From Diploscapter coronatus (taxonomy: Eukaryota > Nematoda > Chromadorea > Rhabditida > Rhabditidae): a stretch of DNA of 64,000 nt. Position numbers and translations under genes: made by a program. Shown here in pieces: positions 54,016 through 64,000 of the stretch. The notes below the pieces were generated by a model, which was given only the letters and a program-made list of their open reading frames with translations, had not been told where the DNA came from and made no database searches. Positions within the stretch are counted from its first letter, which is position 1. Every line of letters starts with the position of its first letter. The DNA lies in contig OZ038422.1 of the NCBI GenBank assembly GCA_964036155.1, positions 19,739,201 through 19,803,200 on the forward strand, written 5' to 3'.

Positions 54016-56606
54016 CTGCAGGGACAAAAATCAATTGACAAATGACAAAACAAATGAACGCTGTTTGATGTGACGCAAGGAAAAAAAAACTATCAATGAA
54101 GAGAATATCGATGTCGGCCAGAAGGGAGATTTCATGGAATCGTTACTCTATAAATCTGGCAGAATGTAAACTGTGTATCAAGGAAAGAAGAGAGTCTGAG
54201 AATGAGTTCAAATAGAGTTACAGAGAGAAGGAAAGAGGGAAGGGAATAGGCAATGAATAATGAGATGGCACTGCTAAAAGCACAAACAGAGCGAACAGAT
54301 AAGACGAAATGTTGAAGAGTAGAGGAATACTGCTTGGAGTAGAATTATGGAATGAGCAAAGAGGGGGAAGGAGAATGAATCGCCAAGGGGCAGCTATCAA
54401 ATCGCCACACACACGAGTAAACATGCCATATTGCATATTACGTTCCCAAACTGTAGCCTCGCAATTCAAATTGCAAACATCGTAAAACCATTTAGAGGCA
54501 CAAAACTCGATGAAATTCATAAAGTTGCTACATTCCTTTAGAGCGTAATATCTCAAAAAGTGAGGAAATTAATCAAAATTGATCTCGATGCCAGCAATTT
54601 GGGGGGAAATATGAAATCAACTTTCTCGCAAAAAATAGTTGGCAGTTCGATTGAATCGGAGAAAAGCGGAAACTGGAGTCGCATGTCCGCATATTTTCTT
54701 GCACAGTCAGAGGCTGAAATAGGCAGAAACAGAAACAGAGGTAGAGGTAGAGGTAAGGCAAAGACAAAGGAGACTTTGATTTGACAGCAGATACAGGAAA
54801 ATGGAAGGAAACTGAGGAAAGGGAAACGAAAGGAGAAACCGAAGGGGACTGAAAGTGAGAAGGAGAGCCAATCGGATGAAAACAACCTTGAACAGAAACA
54901 CGCAGGGGGGTGGTCAAAGGCAATCATTTGGCCATAAAATGCAGGACAGTGCTTATTTTTCGAACCATCGAATGAACTTCTAAATAAATTAGATGCCGTG
55001 ATAGCTGCACTCATCTTTCAATCCATTCAAATATTTATAAAAGCACTCATGCATGTTCATCAGCGAAGGAAAGCCAGATCTTCACCCTTTACTTGGGTGA
55101 GAGACTTTTTCCCCCACTCATTGAACGATAAAACATAGTGGTGGGAACAGTGGTTGCTTTAAAACAGTGGGAGAAAAGTTCCTCACCCAAAATAAATTTG
55201 AATTGAACACATTCGTCCTGAGCATAGGTTCAAATCTTGTAGCTCCTATGAGTAATTGCATATCATCAAAACATTCCAATGAAGAATTTGGATCAAATTT
55301 AATTGATGGTAGGAATGTGTTACACATGCATGAATAGGGCATTTCAAGTTTAGTCTTCCTTGCGAAATACTATTATTCCCGTTTCATCATTCATCTCAGT
55401 TTGAATTTCAAGAAAGTAAAGCATGCATGCTCAACTTCACCTATCGATACTCGTCCCGGAAATAAAATCAAATTGATCTGATCTCTCTGAAGAGTGTTAA
55501 GCAACTTTATTAGTGAACCATAGCTTTCGATTTGTTTTCATTTCATACTTTTTGATAACAATGAAAATTTTTATTCACAATTCTCATTTGAAAAATGAGA
55601 TATCAGATAATAAGGATCATACAGGAGGGCATGTCGCGGTAAGCCGTTCGTCCGTTTCGCAGGCATAGTGGGATACACCAGTGTCACACTAAATATTGAA
55701 TGTGATTTTAGGAACTTTTATAGGGTGCGTGATAGTTTCTGAATTATTTTCATGAGTCTTTATAATCAAAAATGATATTTCTTTAAGAATTTAAACGAAC
55801 CTAATATCGGGTGAAATCTCCAAACTTGGATCATAAATATTTTCTCTTACCTTCCATTTTCTAGTTATGTTTTAACTACAATATTTAATACCGTAAAACT
55901 TGTAATAGATGCCTTGGGGCTTTTAATTTTCAATCTCTCAACAGTAAAAAAATTCTATTAGAGAATTTACGGTATTCGTAGTTTACAGATTAAACTTAAT
56001 CTTACAACAAAGTCGCCCCATAATCCAGGTGTAGTTAGCTAAAATATTCATTATAAACACACGAATTTGGACTGTTATTAATTTCCGGATTTAATGACAT
56101 TTAATTCGTTTTTCCTTGATCTAAGTCAACTTCAAAATCTCTTTTACAAGTAAAGAAGTCAAGTAAATTTTAGGAAATAAGTGATTCATCAAAATAACAT
56201 TATTAAACTCTCAACAAGACAAAATTATTTTTATAGATTTTCGAAAATGATCTACTTAGCACAAATTAATTAATTTTGTACAACAGTATATTTTTTTTAT
56301 AAAAGGTAAACATTTAAATGGATTAAAATATGACTCACAAAGACACAGTCAAAGCTAGTAGCGTTCCCTGAAGGAATTTAGTAAAGCGCATCGGGAAATT
56401 GAAGAACTGGTTTTCATAAACGCACTACTATAAAATATGGAGATTTGGTATTGCGGTATTTGTGCATTTTTGAAAATCTAATTCTTCTTCCGTTGCAATT
56501 AACTAAATTTCTTACTCGGCTGTCTAAATAGAATTAATAAGTATCCACTAGTTGAAAATTTAGTCATTCATTATATCTTATTTTTACGTGTATTCGAGGC
56601 CTGGAT
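54016..56606. other. Intergenic spacer upstream of the GTPase gene
   Basis: Purine-rich on the plus strand at 54190-54410 and 54720-54920, including GAGGTA repeats near 54740. The rest is AT-rich. An open stretch starting at ATG 55014 (minus) cannot be joined in frame to the GTPase gene. Nothing else is supported. Confidence 0.5.
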
Positions 56607-59600
56607 TTATGAGTGATCATGACTTGTGCTGATGCACGTGAATGTTCGAGATTCATCGCGATCGTCGTACGAGAATCTCGACCAAGCCTTAACATTCGCG
56701 GCTTCAGCACGAGCGACGCCCACTGTTCCAACCCAGATCTCTCAAAGAGTCGAGGGCACTCTTGCTAGATTTTTGATTCAATTATCCAAATAAAACCATG
56801 GTTAGAGATTTTTTTACTTACCCATTTACAGTATCCCAAAGGGGGGCACACGGATATGGCACGCTACCGATTTCTATACGCTAAATTTGTTATAAATAAA
56901 ATACAGAGCGATGAAAAGTATGAAAACAAATATCCTTGAACTAATCATAGTAGGCAACCTGGAAGTGTAGAACGATAAATCATAAGCATACGAAATAATA
57001 TAGTAAAAGATACTCTGGGCTACCCTCTCCTAACCCTTTACTATTTTCGTACGTTTCTATCGTCCTACTTTTCAAAATTGCCTATAAATAGAATGATGAC
57101 TCACAGTAGTATCGCCCGCGATTTTACGTGCATCAATCCAAACGGTGGTACTCGCTGAAAAAAATGAGAAAATCAATAGATGACTTTAATTATTCTGTTT
57201 AATTTTTGATCAAATTTAGTTAGAAATTTTGGCCAGTTTCGACATAATTTGGATGAATTTTACGCTAAATTCATCTTTTAATCAATAGTAGACTGATTGT
57301 GAATTTATTGTCCGAAAACTTCGGAAAGGCTACAACAGGAAAGGTTCGCTTTACAAAGATGGTCATAGCTTTACTAGGATAGATCGTTTTCGGAGATCTA
57401 AAAAGCTTCGAGATTAGTATGACTCCGATGGTCAGACTGATACCAAATTTAAACATTAAAATCAATGCTGAAAACTGATTTGGCCTCTCTAGCCATTAGC
57501 TTCCTTTGTGAGTACAGTCTTATTAATACCGCAAGATGAAAAAACACGCAATTCAGAAATCGAATGTTCCAAATTAATTTATACATTAATAAATTCTCAT
57601 GAAATTCCTTACCATAATTAATCAAGTCTATGCCTTGCTGTTGGCTGTAGACTCTTGGTAGGTGGCACATTGCACATAATCCTGTGCAGTTCGCAGTTGC
57701 TGCGTTCCAATTGGTTAGATGATTAGGAAAATTCTATAAAAATTCTTGTTATTCACAAAATGAAAATGATATTCAACGATCACCTGATAACATTTCCCGC
57801 TGACAAAATCCCAGCCAGCAGGACATTGTGCAGCTGAAATTGTTGAATTTAGATTTGAAAAACGTACTTTGCTTGAAGAAGAAGGCATTTTCCTTTATCC
57901 TTTAATCACAATGAGTTATTATTGAGGGAGAGTAAGATGACATTATATTTTTGAAAAACGATTTGGTCGTTCATTCATGTAAATTTGATGCTGATAGTTG
58001 AGTTCGGTTAAAAAGAAGTGATGACGCTTTCTTTGTAATTCATACACTATTCATACAAATTTAATGTATGAATTAAATGAATGAATATGCTCTCGGGACA
58101 TATACAGTAGTTTTTTTCCAAAAATAATGATTCCTCCGAAAAAGATCCATGAAATTTATGGACTCGGGCAGTAGATTTCCACTTGAATTGGTAATAAAAT
58201 GGTTGACTTGAAAAGTGTCGAAGACTTACGACAACCAGCTGCTGGGGCTGCATTTGCGAAACAATCGACTGTAGTACTGGGTGTGGACGTGCTTGTAGAC
58301 GTTGCTGAATTAAAATGTTGAACTAATTGTATCTGTAGCATCTATCGCTAAAACTGATACAGCCACTACGTCGTTTTGCTTCCTATTATGAGCGTAAAAT
58401 ATATGGAAGGCACAGGGAGAGGAAGAGTATGATGCAAGATTTTCGTAAAAATGTCCGCTTTATCATTTCGTGATTTAATAAATTAGTATAAACCTACTTG
58501 AAGGTAGGAAAGGTGGAGGAGGTGGCTTTATATCGGTAGTATTGGTGTTGGTGGCTCGGAATTGCAACACGAACGTGGCGCTGATTGTGCTTGTGTAGGC
58601 AACGATTGGAGTGGTGGCCAGAGGGCTTGAAGAAGACAAACCATTCCATGCATCAGAACACACACTGAAGTATCGATAAATTATATCTGACAACATTCAT
58701 CCACGTCATTTACCGAGGATTTGCGAACTGCTGATTCGACTGGTATTTCAATTCGAGTCCGAAATCTCTGCAGCCTGGTGAGAATGTCGTTTGAGTGCTT
58801 GAGAAGCTGACATACTGGAATTCCACATAGGAATACCCTGCAGGCTTCTAAATGAAAAAATAAAGTTTACATGCTGTAAAAAGACGAGTCTGATTAACAC
58901 ACCACAATCCAGTATGTCTTTGTGGAATATGGTCCAGGTTCTGCGAGTGATGCACTTCCAGTGATGGTGACTGTTAAGGATGTCCACGAAGTTGTGGCAG
59001 TCAATTGTTGACCTCCGTCAGCGGGCTGAAAGGAAAAGGAGATGACTATCCGTTTAGACAAATCATTGTATTTGAGTTTTAGAATCTGGAAAAGTTGGGA
59101 GGCAATAAGCGGTCACTATTATCATCCTTTTCTCTTCTTGTTTCAAAGCACTACTTGATGAAAAATATCTAAGCAGATCATACATCTGGATTTCATAATC
59201 TCAACATCCTACCCGTGTATTGCAGGTCGTTCCAGCATACCCGAGAGGACAATTGCATGTGTTGCATGAACGAGTATTCAAAACGCCCGAGTTAGTGCAT
59301 GTGACCGTTGGATTTGAACAGCTGTCTAAATTGGGATTGTGGACTTGATCTGCTCACATTGATACTCACTATTGCAGTAGTAGAATAGTTGGAGCATATT
59401 CAAGTCATAGCTAGTGATAATCGGACCTCCTATTGTGTAGAAGTATGCATTGTTTTTGGGCAGAATTGGATAATCAGTCGAACCTCCATATTGAAACCTT
59501 AACGTAGTTCGCTTGTCAATAATCTTTTCATAAAATTGCCTACATATCATATGCCGAATGGATGACGGAGCCAAAATTGTAGCCAAGAAGATTTGTAGAA

Positions 59601-60486
59601 TAAGTCGAATTTATTATTGCAAGACCATCAGTCATTGCAGGCTGAAAATAGCAAATCCATTTGAGTAAATATTTTACCATTGAAAGACATTGACAGAATT
59701 CGAATTTATGTTGATGAAATTGTCTCTATCGCTTCTGCGCTCCATTGTGTAGAAACCAAGCGCGTGGAATATTGCTTTCGCAAAAGCACCGTCCTGAAAC
59801 CAAACTATGAATTAGATTGCATTATAAAGAATTTTAAAGTAGAGATTGAGGAAGATTGAACGTTTTTGCTCTTATTTGCTAGTTTATCATCAAATTATGA
59901 AGCAGGAATGTTCGAAGTTTCGTCTCCGTCTTCGAAATGTTTAAATTTCATTATAGGACACACCTCTGCTATAAAGGTTAGTCTTTTTTTTTAATTATAT
60001 TTCAAAGAGAGCGTAATCAATGACTAACGTATATGCATTTTGCCCCCATAGTTATTGTCTGTTCCCCGCCTTTGCAGCCGACATTCGATGACTCGCACCA
60101 ATCGATGCTCGAATTGCTTACAATCTGGGTCATTGCGATTTGTTTAATCACGAATATAATATCGACTCACTTTTACTCTATTTCTCGCAGTCGCATTCAC
60201 CACGAAGGATATGCAAGTCGATGGCTGAATGATCGACTTCATGACTCGGTTAGCTAATGTCTGTTGTGCCGTTGCTGGAATTATGATGATTTTGACTCTA
60301 ATTTAAGACGAAAAAAAGAAATTACTCACTTAGACTTGGGTCGAAATAATAGTAAACGTTATTCAGTGCCCATTTCCTAATTGTAATACCAGCCTGTCGC
60401 TTGAGTCTCTCGTCAGCAGAGACGTTGGCAATCAGGAAGAGCAACAGAAGTTTGGAAGCAATTGAATATCCGAAAGTTTGACGCAT
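56607..60486 (-). CDS. Secreted astacin-like protein with EGF, CUB-like and C-type lectin parts; protease site lost
   Basis: Nematode NAS-type layout. The ATG at 60486 directly follows ATTCAG. A signal peptide (SKLLLLFLIANVSA) is followed by a very short pro-region and RKWALNNVYYYFD, the start of the astacin domain. Exons (±1): 60486-60330, 60295-60171, 60124-60029, 59793-~59690, 59641-59544, 59497-59370, 59324-59213, 59025-58903, 58847-58714, 58664-58498, 58304-58230, 57833-57784, 57733-57613, 57154-57105, 56880-56822, and a last exon ending near 56607. Domain marks: CISF, DWCESSNVGCKGGEQ, HALGFY, FGSVIHS, YDMFQYG (Met-turn), EGF (NCPLGYAGTTC), CUB-like segments, a Ser/Thr linker, then lectin CPAGWDFVSGKCYQ. 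The zinc motif HExxHxxGxxHE reads KAIFHALGFYTME, so two of three His ligands and the catalytic Glu are gone. The joint between the fourth and fifth exons and the lectin end are uncertain. Confidence 0.78.
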
Positions 60487-61257
60487 CTGAATTATTGTTT
60501 ATCACAAAACGCCTAGAAATTGACAGTAGTTCGCATTCTCCTGCATATTTTAGAACAAACAAAATGATCAACGACAACCCGTTCGAAAGTCGCTATTTTC
60601 AAAAGCACGCAATGCATAACTTTCGATAGAAACATTGGTTTGAAAAAAATCATTTAATTCTTCTCAGAACTAGTTTGATTTAAAACAGCTCTTAATTTCG
60701 AAAAATCACTTGCGGGCCCTAATTATGGGTTATACCACATAACCAAAAGTGACAATGTCAAAGAGGTAGATGCGAGATTTTTCTGAGAAAGAGATCTCTA
60801 GACACAACAATCACGAGTAAAGCCTTCTAGCAAATATGATATATAAAAAAGATATTGATAAAGCCTCAGAATTTCAAATCACTCCGAGGAGTGGTGAACA
60901 AATTCTCGCTTTACAATACGACGGTATTCCTGCCTATAAGTTGCATAGACTGATATTGACAATAGTCTCATAGGAATTTTTATATCGGGCTCGAAAATGT
61001 TTCGATGATACTTAATCCGACCAACGAAACGAATATCGGTAACGTTGAGATGACACGAGTGATGTCTGCATTAAAATCATACGTGCAATTCAATATTCAC
61101 GTGAAAAGGGACAATAAATCACCCAAAATTTATTTCCTTGATCGTTAAGTCAGTGAGTTAATCCATCTGACAGTCTGCAAAATTTCCCTCCCTGCACCAC
61201 ATCTGATTTGCATACCACATTTAGCACACGATTCATTGAATGATGTCTGGTGTCGTT

Positions 61258-61315
61258 TCTTATTATCGATGAGATTTCTGTGAGTTTTTTTTTTGTTAAA
61301 ACCATTTCACAAGTA
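61258..61315. repeat. Direct repeat, copy 1
   Basis: Shares CTTATTATCGATGAGATTTC and AAAACC(A/G)TTTCACAAG with 62229-62286, 970 bp away in the same orientation. Confidence 0.75.
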
Positions 61316-62228
61316 AAATTAGGCGATGGCCTAAAAGTATTCGCAATCAGCCCTAGGAAAGACGATCGTCAAATGAGCTATCTCTTTGTGACCTTGCCTC
61401 CTTCAGGGCTGTACGCCTCAATTCAGTTGACGAATTTTACTTCATCTTGGGATAAAATATAATCCACACAGTCGGCTGAGATGCTGCATTGGTTACATTA
61501 ATAAGAAATTAACTGAGCATACGGTCTGGTAAGAAACGACGAAAACTCTCAGAGAATGGGTGATACAACTAATTTATAAATGACCATTTTCGATAATGGA
61601 AACTTGCATTATGATATCAAATAAGTCTAATCATTTTCCTTCTCAAATGGCTATCATGAAAATTTCATAGATATTCTTTGTAGGGGTGAGACGGAAGTTC
61701 CGATTCCGGCAAAATTGTGGTCAAAACCGGAACTTTAATGTATTTTTGAGTAACATTTTAAATAGCAGAAATAGTGCTAGGGAGTGACTTTCGCGATTCA
61801 AATTGGTTCAAGATTGGAAAATTAGCTCATTTTGCAAGATTTTAATTGACTATGTATTCAATTGCTTGGAGTAGCTTATGATGGAACAAAGTTATGCTCA
61901 ACTAGGCTTAGGAATTTTTCAAACCACCAACAACATAGATACTTCTTGTTTTCTATGTCAAGAATTATAACGATTATTCCTAATTCGTTTATAAAATAGT
62001 TGCATGAAATTTCTATACCATTTTAATCAAATTAGGGCTTTTATTTGTTTATTTAAAGTTCCAGTTCCGGTTTTTTTAAGTTCTTTATTTACGATCTTCA
62101 GAATTGGGAATTCGGGTGAGTCCTGGGCTCCTAGAAAAGATACCGGCTTTTTCTTTTCTTCTCTTGCTTTCTCATGCTATTTATTAGAAAGGGTGGTCTT
62201 TTCTATGAGCCTCTATTTTTTTAAATAC

Positions 62229-62286
62229 CTTATTATCGATGAGATTTCTCTGTGATAGTTTTGTTTCTTAAAACCGTTTCACAAGG
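62229..62286. repeat. Direct repeat, copy 2
   Basis: Partner of 61258-61315. The two could be ends of a degraded element, but no coding sequence links them. Confidence 0.75.
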
Positions 62287-62732
62287 GAGGACTAGTAAAA
62301 TATGAAGAAAAGTGAACAATGCGCATGTAGCGGATAGGAACAGGCAAAATCCAGAAATTAATTCTGTCTGATCGACCGACGGTATATGAATGCTTGAGAG
62401 CCAAACGACTTGCCAATAAGTAATGGAATTAGATCTCTGAATGTAATGTATTAATTTCTCTTGTAAATTCTGATAAAAATAGTTGCATTATATCGTATAC
62501 TTTTATTTCTATTTTTTAAATCCCATATTGATTGATGATTGATGGATGCAAAATCTGCCAATTGTCATCTTTTCTGACTGCCTGCAAAATCTATCACTGA
62601 AAGAGACGTCAGATGTGATGGTTAATTATTCATGCCACGTCCCTTCTACGTGAAAATTGACATAGAAAGTCTATTTCAGAGAGACGAAAAAGAAACATAA
62701 TCGTCTATTTGTTTCGATGCTCAAACGAGATA

Positions 62733-63962
62733 CAGTGCCGCTCAAAAGTCTTGGAAGTAAAATGAATTTCGAAGGAAAAAAAATTCTTTTTGAATGGAAA
62801 TGGAAAAGAAAATTTTCAAAATGACTAGGAATTATTGGTATTTGGTCGAGTAACCTTTAGCTCTCTTGACCTCACGGCAGCGGTTAGACATCGAAGCAAT
62901 AAGACGATCAATAGTGCCCCGGTCTATTTTGCACCATTCATTCTGAAGGATCGCGAATTTTTGATCGGCATTTCGAGTCGGAATGCCTGCTGTTCGCTTT
63001 TTGAGCTCTTGCCAGAGGTGCTCTATTGGATTTAAGTCCGGGCTTTGCGAAGACCAAGACAAAACCTTCACTTTTTAACCTTGAACAATTTCTGAAGAAA
63101 TGTCGACCTATGCTTCGGACCATTATTCGGCTGATATATCCAACCAGCAGGCATATTTCTCCTTGCAAACGAAAACATATTATTCTCTAAGATGTCAGCA
63201 TAAATTTGAACATCCATTCTACCATCAATTCTGACCAGGGAACCGACGCCAGATATACTGAAACATCTCCATACAGTGATAGATCCACCACCGTGTTTGA
63301 CGGCGGGAATCTGATACTTGGGATCATTTCTAGTGCAACTGGATGCCTGACCCACTGTCTCTCATCATTTCCAAATGAATTAAATTTGCTCTCGTCACTC
63401 CAAAGGATTCTACGCCACTGCGCACAAAACCACACCTTATGCTCTTTCGTCCACACTTTACAGTCGGTCTTATTCTTTTTGGAAATCAAAGCTTTTCTGA
63501 CCCCAACTATTCCATTCAACCCGGAAGAAGCCATACGACGTTTCAGTGTTAAAAGAAATTTTTGGACCGTTTGGAGTAGAAATGTTGGAAAGAATTTGAC
63601 GTGCAGTTAATTTTGAGTTTCGCTTAGAAGCGATAAAAATATCCCTATCAACACAAGGAGTGGTTTTTTTTCGGTCGACTTGATTTCAGCTTCTTTCCCA
63701 GACTTCAGCTCTTCATTGGGTTAGCGGTCTAACGGAATACAGACTGCAGAGAGATTTTGAAGACGTCGGAAGCTTCAATTTTCGAGTGCCCATCAGCGAC
63801 GAACCTGACGACCCTCTTCTTCAGATTGGCATCATAATAGTTGTGACAAACCATCGGGAATAGAAGCAAAATAACAAGAATAAACATAAATTTGCCAAAT
63901 CAAAACAAAAAAGCACGAAATAAAATCGAAAACAAACAACTCCCAAGACTTTTGAGCGGGCA
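62733..63962 (-). mobile_element. Tc1-like transposon, about 1.23 kb, decayed
   Basis: The left end is TA-CAGTGCCGCTCAAAAGTCTTGG. The right end, read inverted, is TGCCCGCTCAAAAGTCTTGGG. The outermost bases on the right have drifted. Between them lies a Tc1/mariner transposase relic on the minus strand. Another copy family member may have given rise to the short elements at 13371 and 21881. Confidence 0.9.
62832..63850 (-). pseudogene. Tc1-like transposase, frameshifted and with stops
   Basis: Reading from 63850 down, a helix-turn-helix-like start (LKKRVVRFVADGHSKIEASDV) soon meets a stop. Further on, ILWSDESKFNSFG holds the first catalytic Asp. A frameshift follows, then KHGGGSITVWRCFS. The second catalytic site, normally QQDNDPKH, reads QPNNGPKH, so the Asp is lost. 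A second frameshift after FKVKK leads to SPDLNPIEHLWQELKKR with the third acidic residue intact, ending RAKGYSTKYQ and a stop. The element cannot make active enzyme. Confidence 0.9.
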
Positions 63963-64000
63963 AATTTTCAAATTCGTAAATAACTTTAGTACGGAGTAAA

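Larger units (their letters stand above)
60487..62732. other. Intergenic spacer with relics of repeats
   Basis: No supported gene. It holds a direct repeat (61258-61315 and 62229-62286) and short inverted words around AAGTTCC/CCGGAACTT near 61695-61735. The open frame at 61250-61462 has no splice or protein support. Confidence 0.45.

Noticed and set aside
54553..55014. 153-codon minus-strand open frame starting MSAAITASNLF
   Set aside because: Considered as first exon of the GTPase gene, but no donor gives the phase needed for the exon at 54015; the remainder is low complexity.
56619..56720. Imperfect inverted repeat around GTGCTGATGCACGTGAATGTTCGAGATTC, tested as tRNA or hairpin RNA
   Set aside because: No tRNA arms or anticodon stem; the arms pair poorly in the middle, and the stretch is better explained as lectin coding sequence.

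Overview
The window looks like nuclear DNA from an invertebrate animal, most likely a nematode. The genes are split by many short introns (often 45-100 bp) with the nematode-type acceptor TTTTCAG or similar. Several first coding exons start a few bases after an acceptor-like AG that has no donor in front of it, as expected for spliced-leader trans-splicing. I see no prokaryotic gene, rRNA or tRNA. I read the exon models by eye and checked that exon lengths keep frame; single junctions may be off by a base or so.

Layout. 1-5085 (minus): coiled-coil gene with two possible 3' ends, running off the left edge. 7381-10891 (minus): NKAP homologue, RS-rich with a SynMuv C-terminus. 11093-15070 (plus): VPS45, an Sec1/Munc18 protein, the only clear plus-strand gene; it shares a 201-bp divergent promoter region with NKAP. 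16058-24117 (minus): PP2A B''-type regulatory subunit (PPP2R3 family) with a long acidic N-terminal extension. 24118-32108: about 8 kb with no gene I can support, unusually purine-rich on the plus strand. 32109-40207 (minus): two disordered-protein transcription units that may be one gene. 41598-54015 (minus): 27-exon gene for a P-loop GTPase with a long disordered region and a C-terminal membrane anchor; two interchangeable last exons each encode a different anchor. 56607-60486 (minus): secreted astacin-like protein with EGF, CUB-like and C-type lectin parts, whose zinc-binding site is destroyed. 62733-63962: decayed Tc1-like transposon.

The genes do not form one pathway. NKAP acts in RNA processing and transcription, VPS45 in endosomal membrane fusion, the PP2A subunit in phosphatase targeting, and the astacin-lectin outside the cell. 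The points most worth following up are the alternative tail-anchor exons of the GTPase, the pseudo-astacin with an ambiguous lectin tail, the repeated FW motif in the PP2A subunit, GC-AG introns confirmed by reading frame, and several families of small mobile repeats including one pair that is nearly identical.
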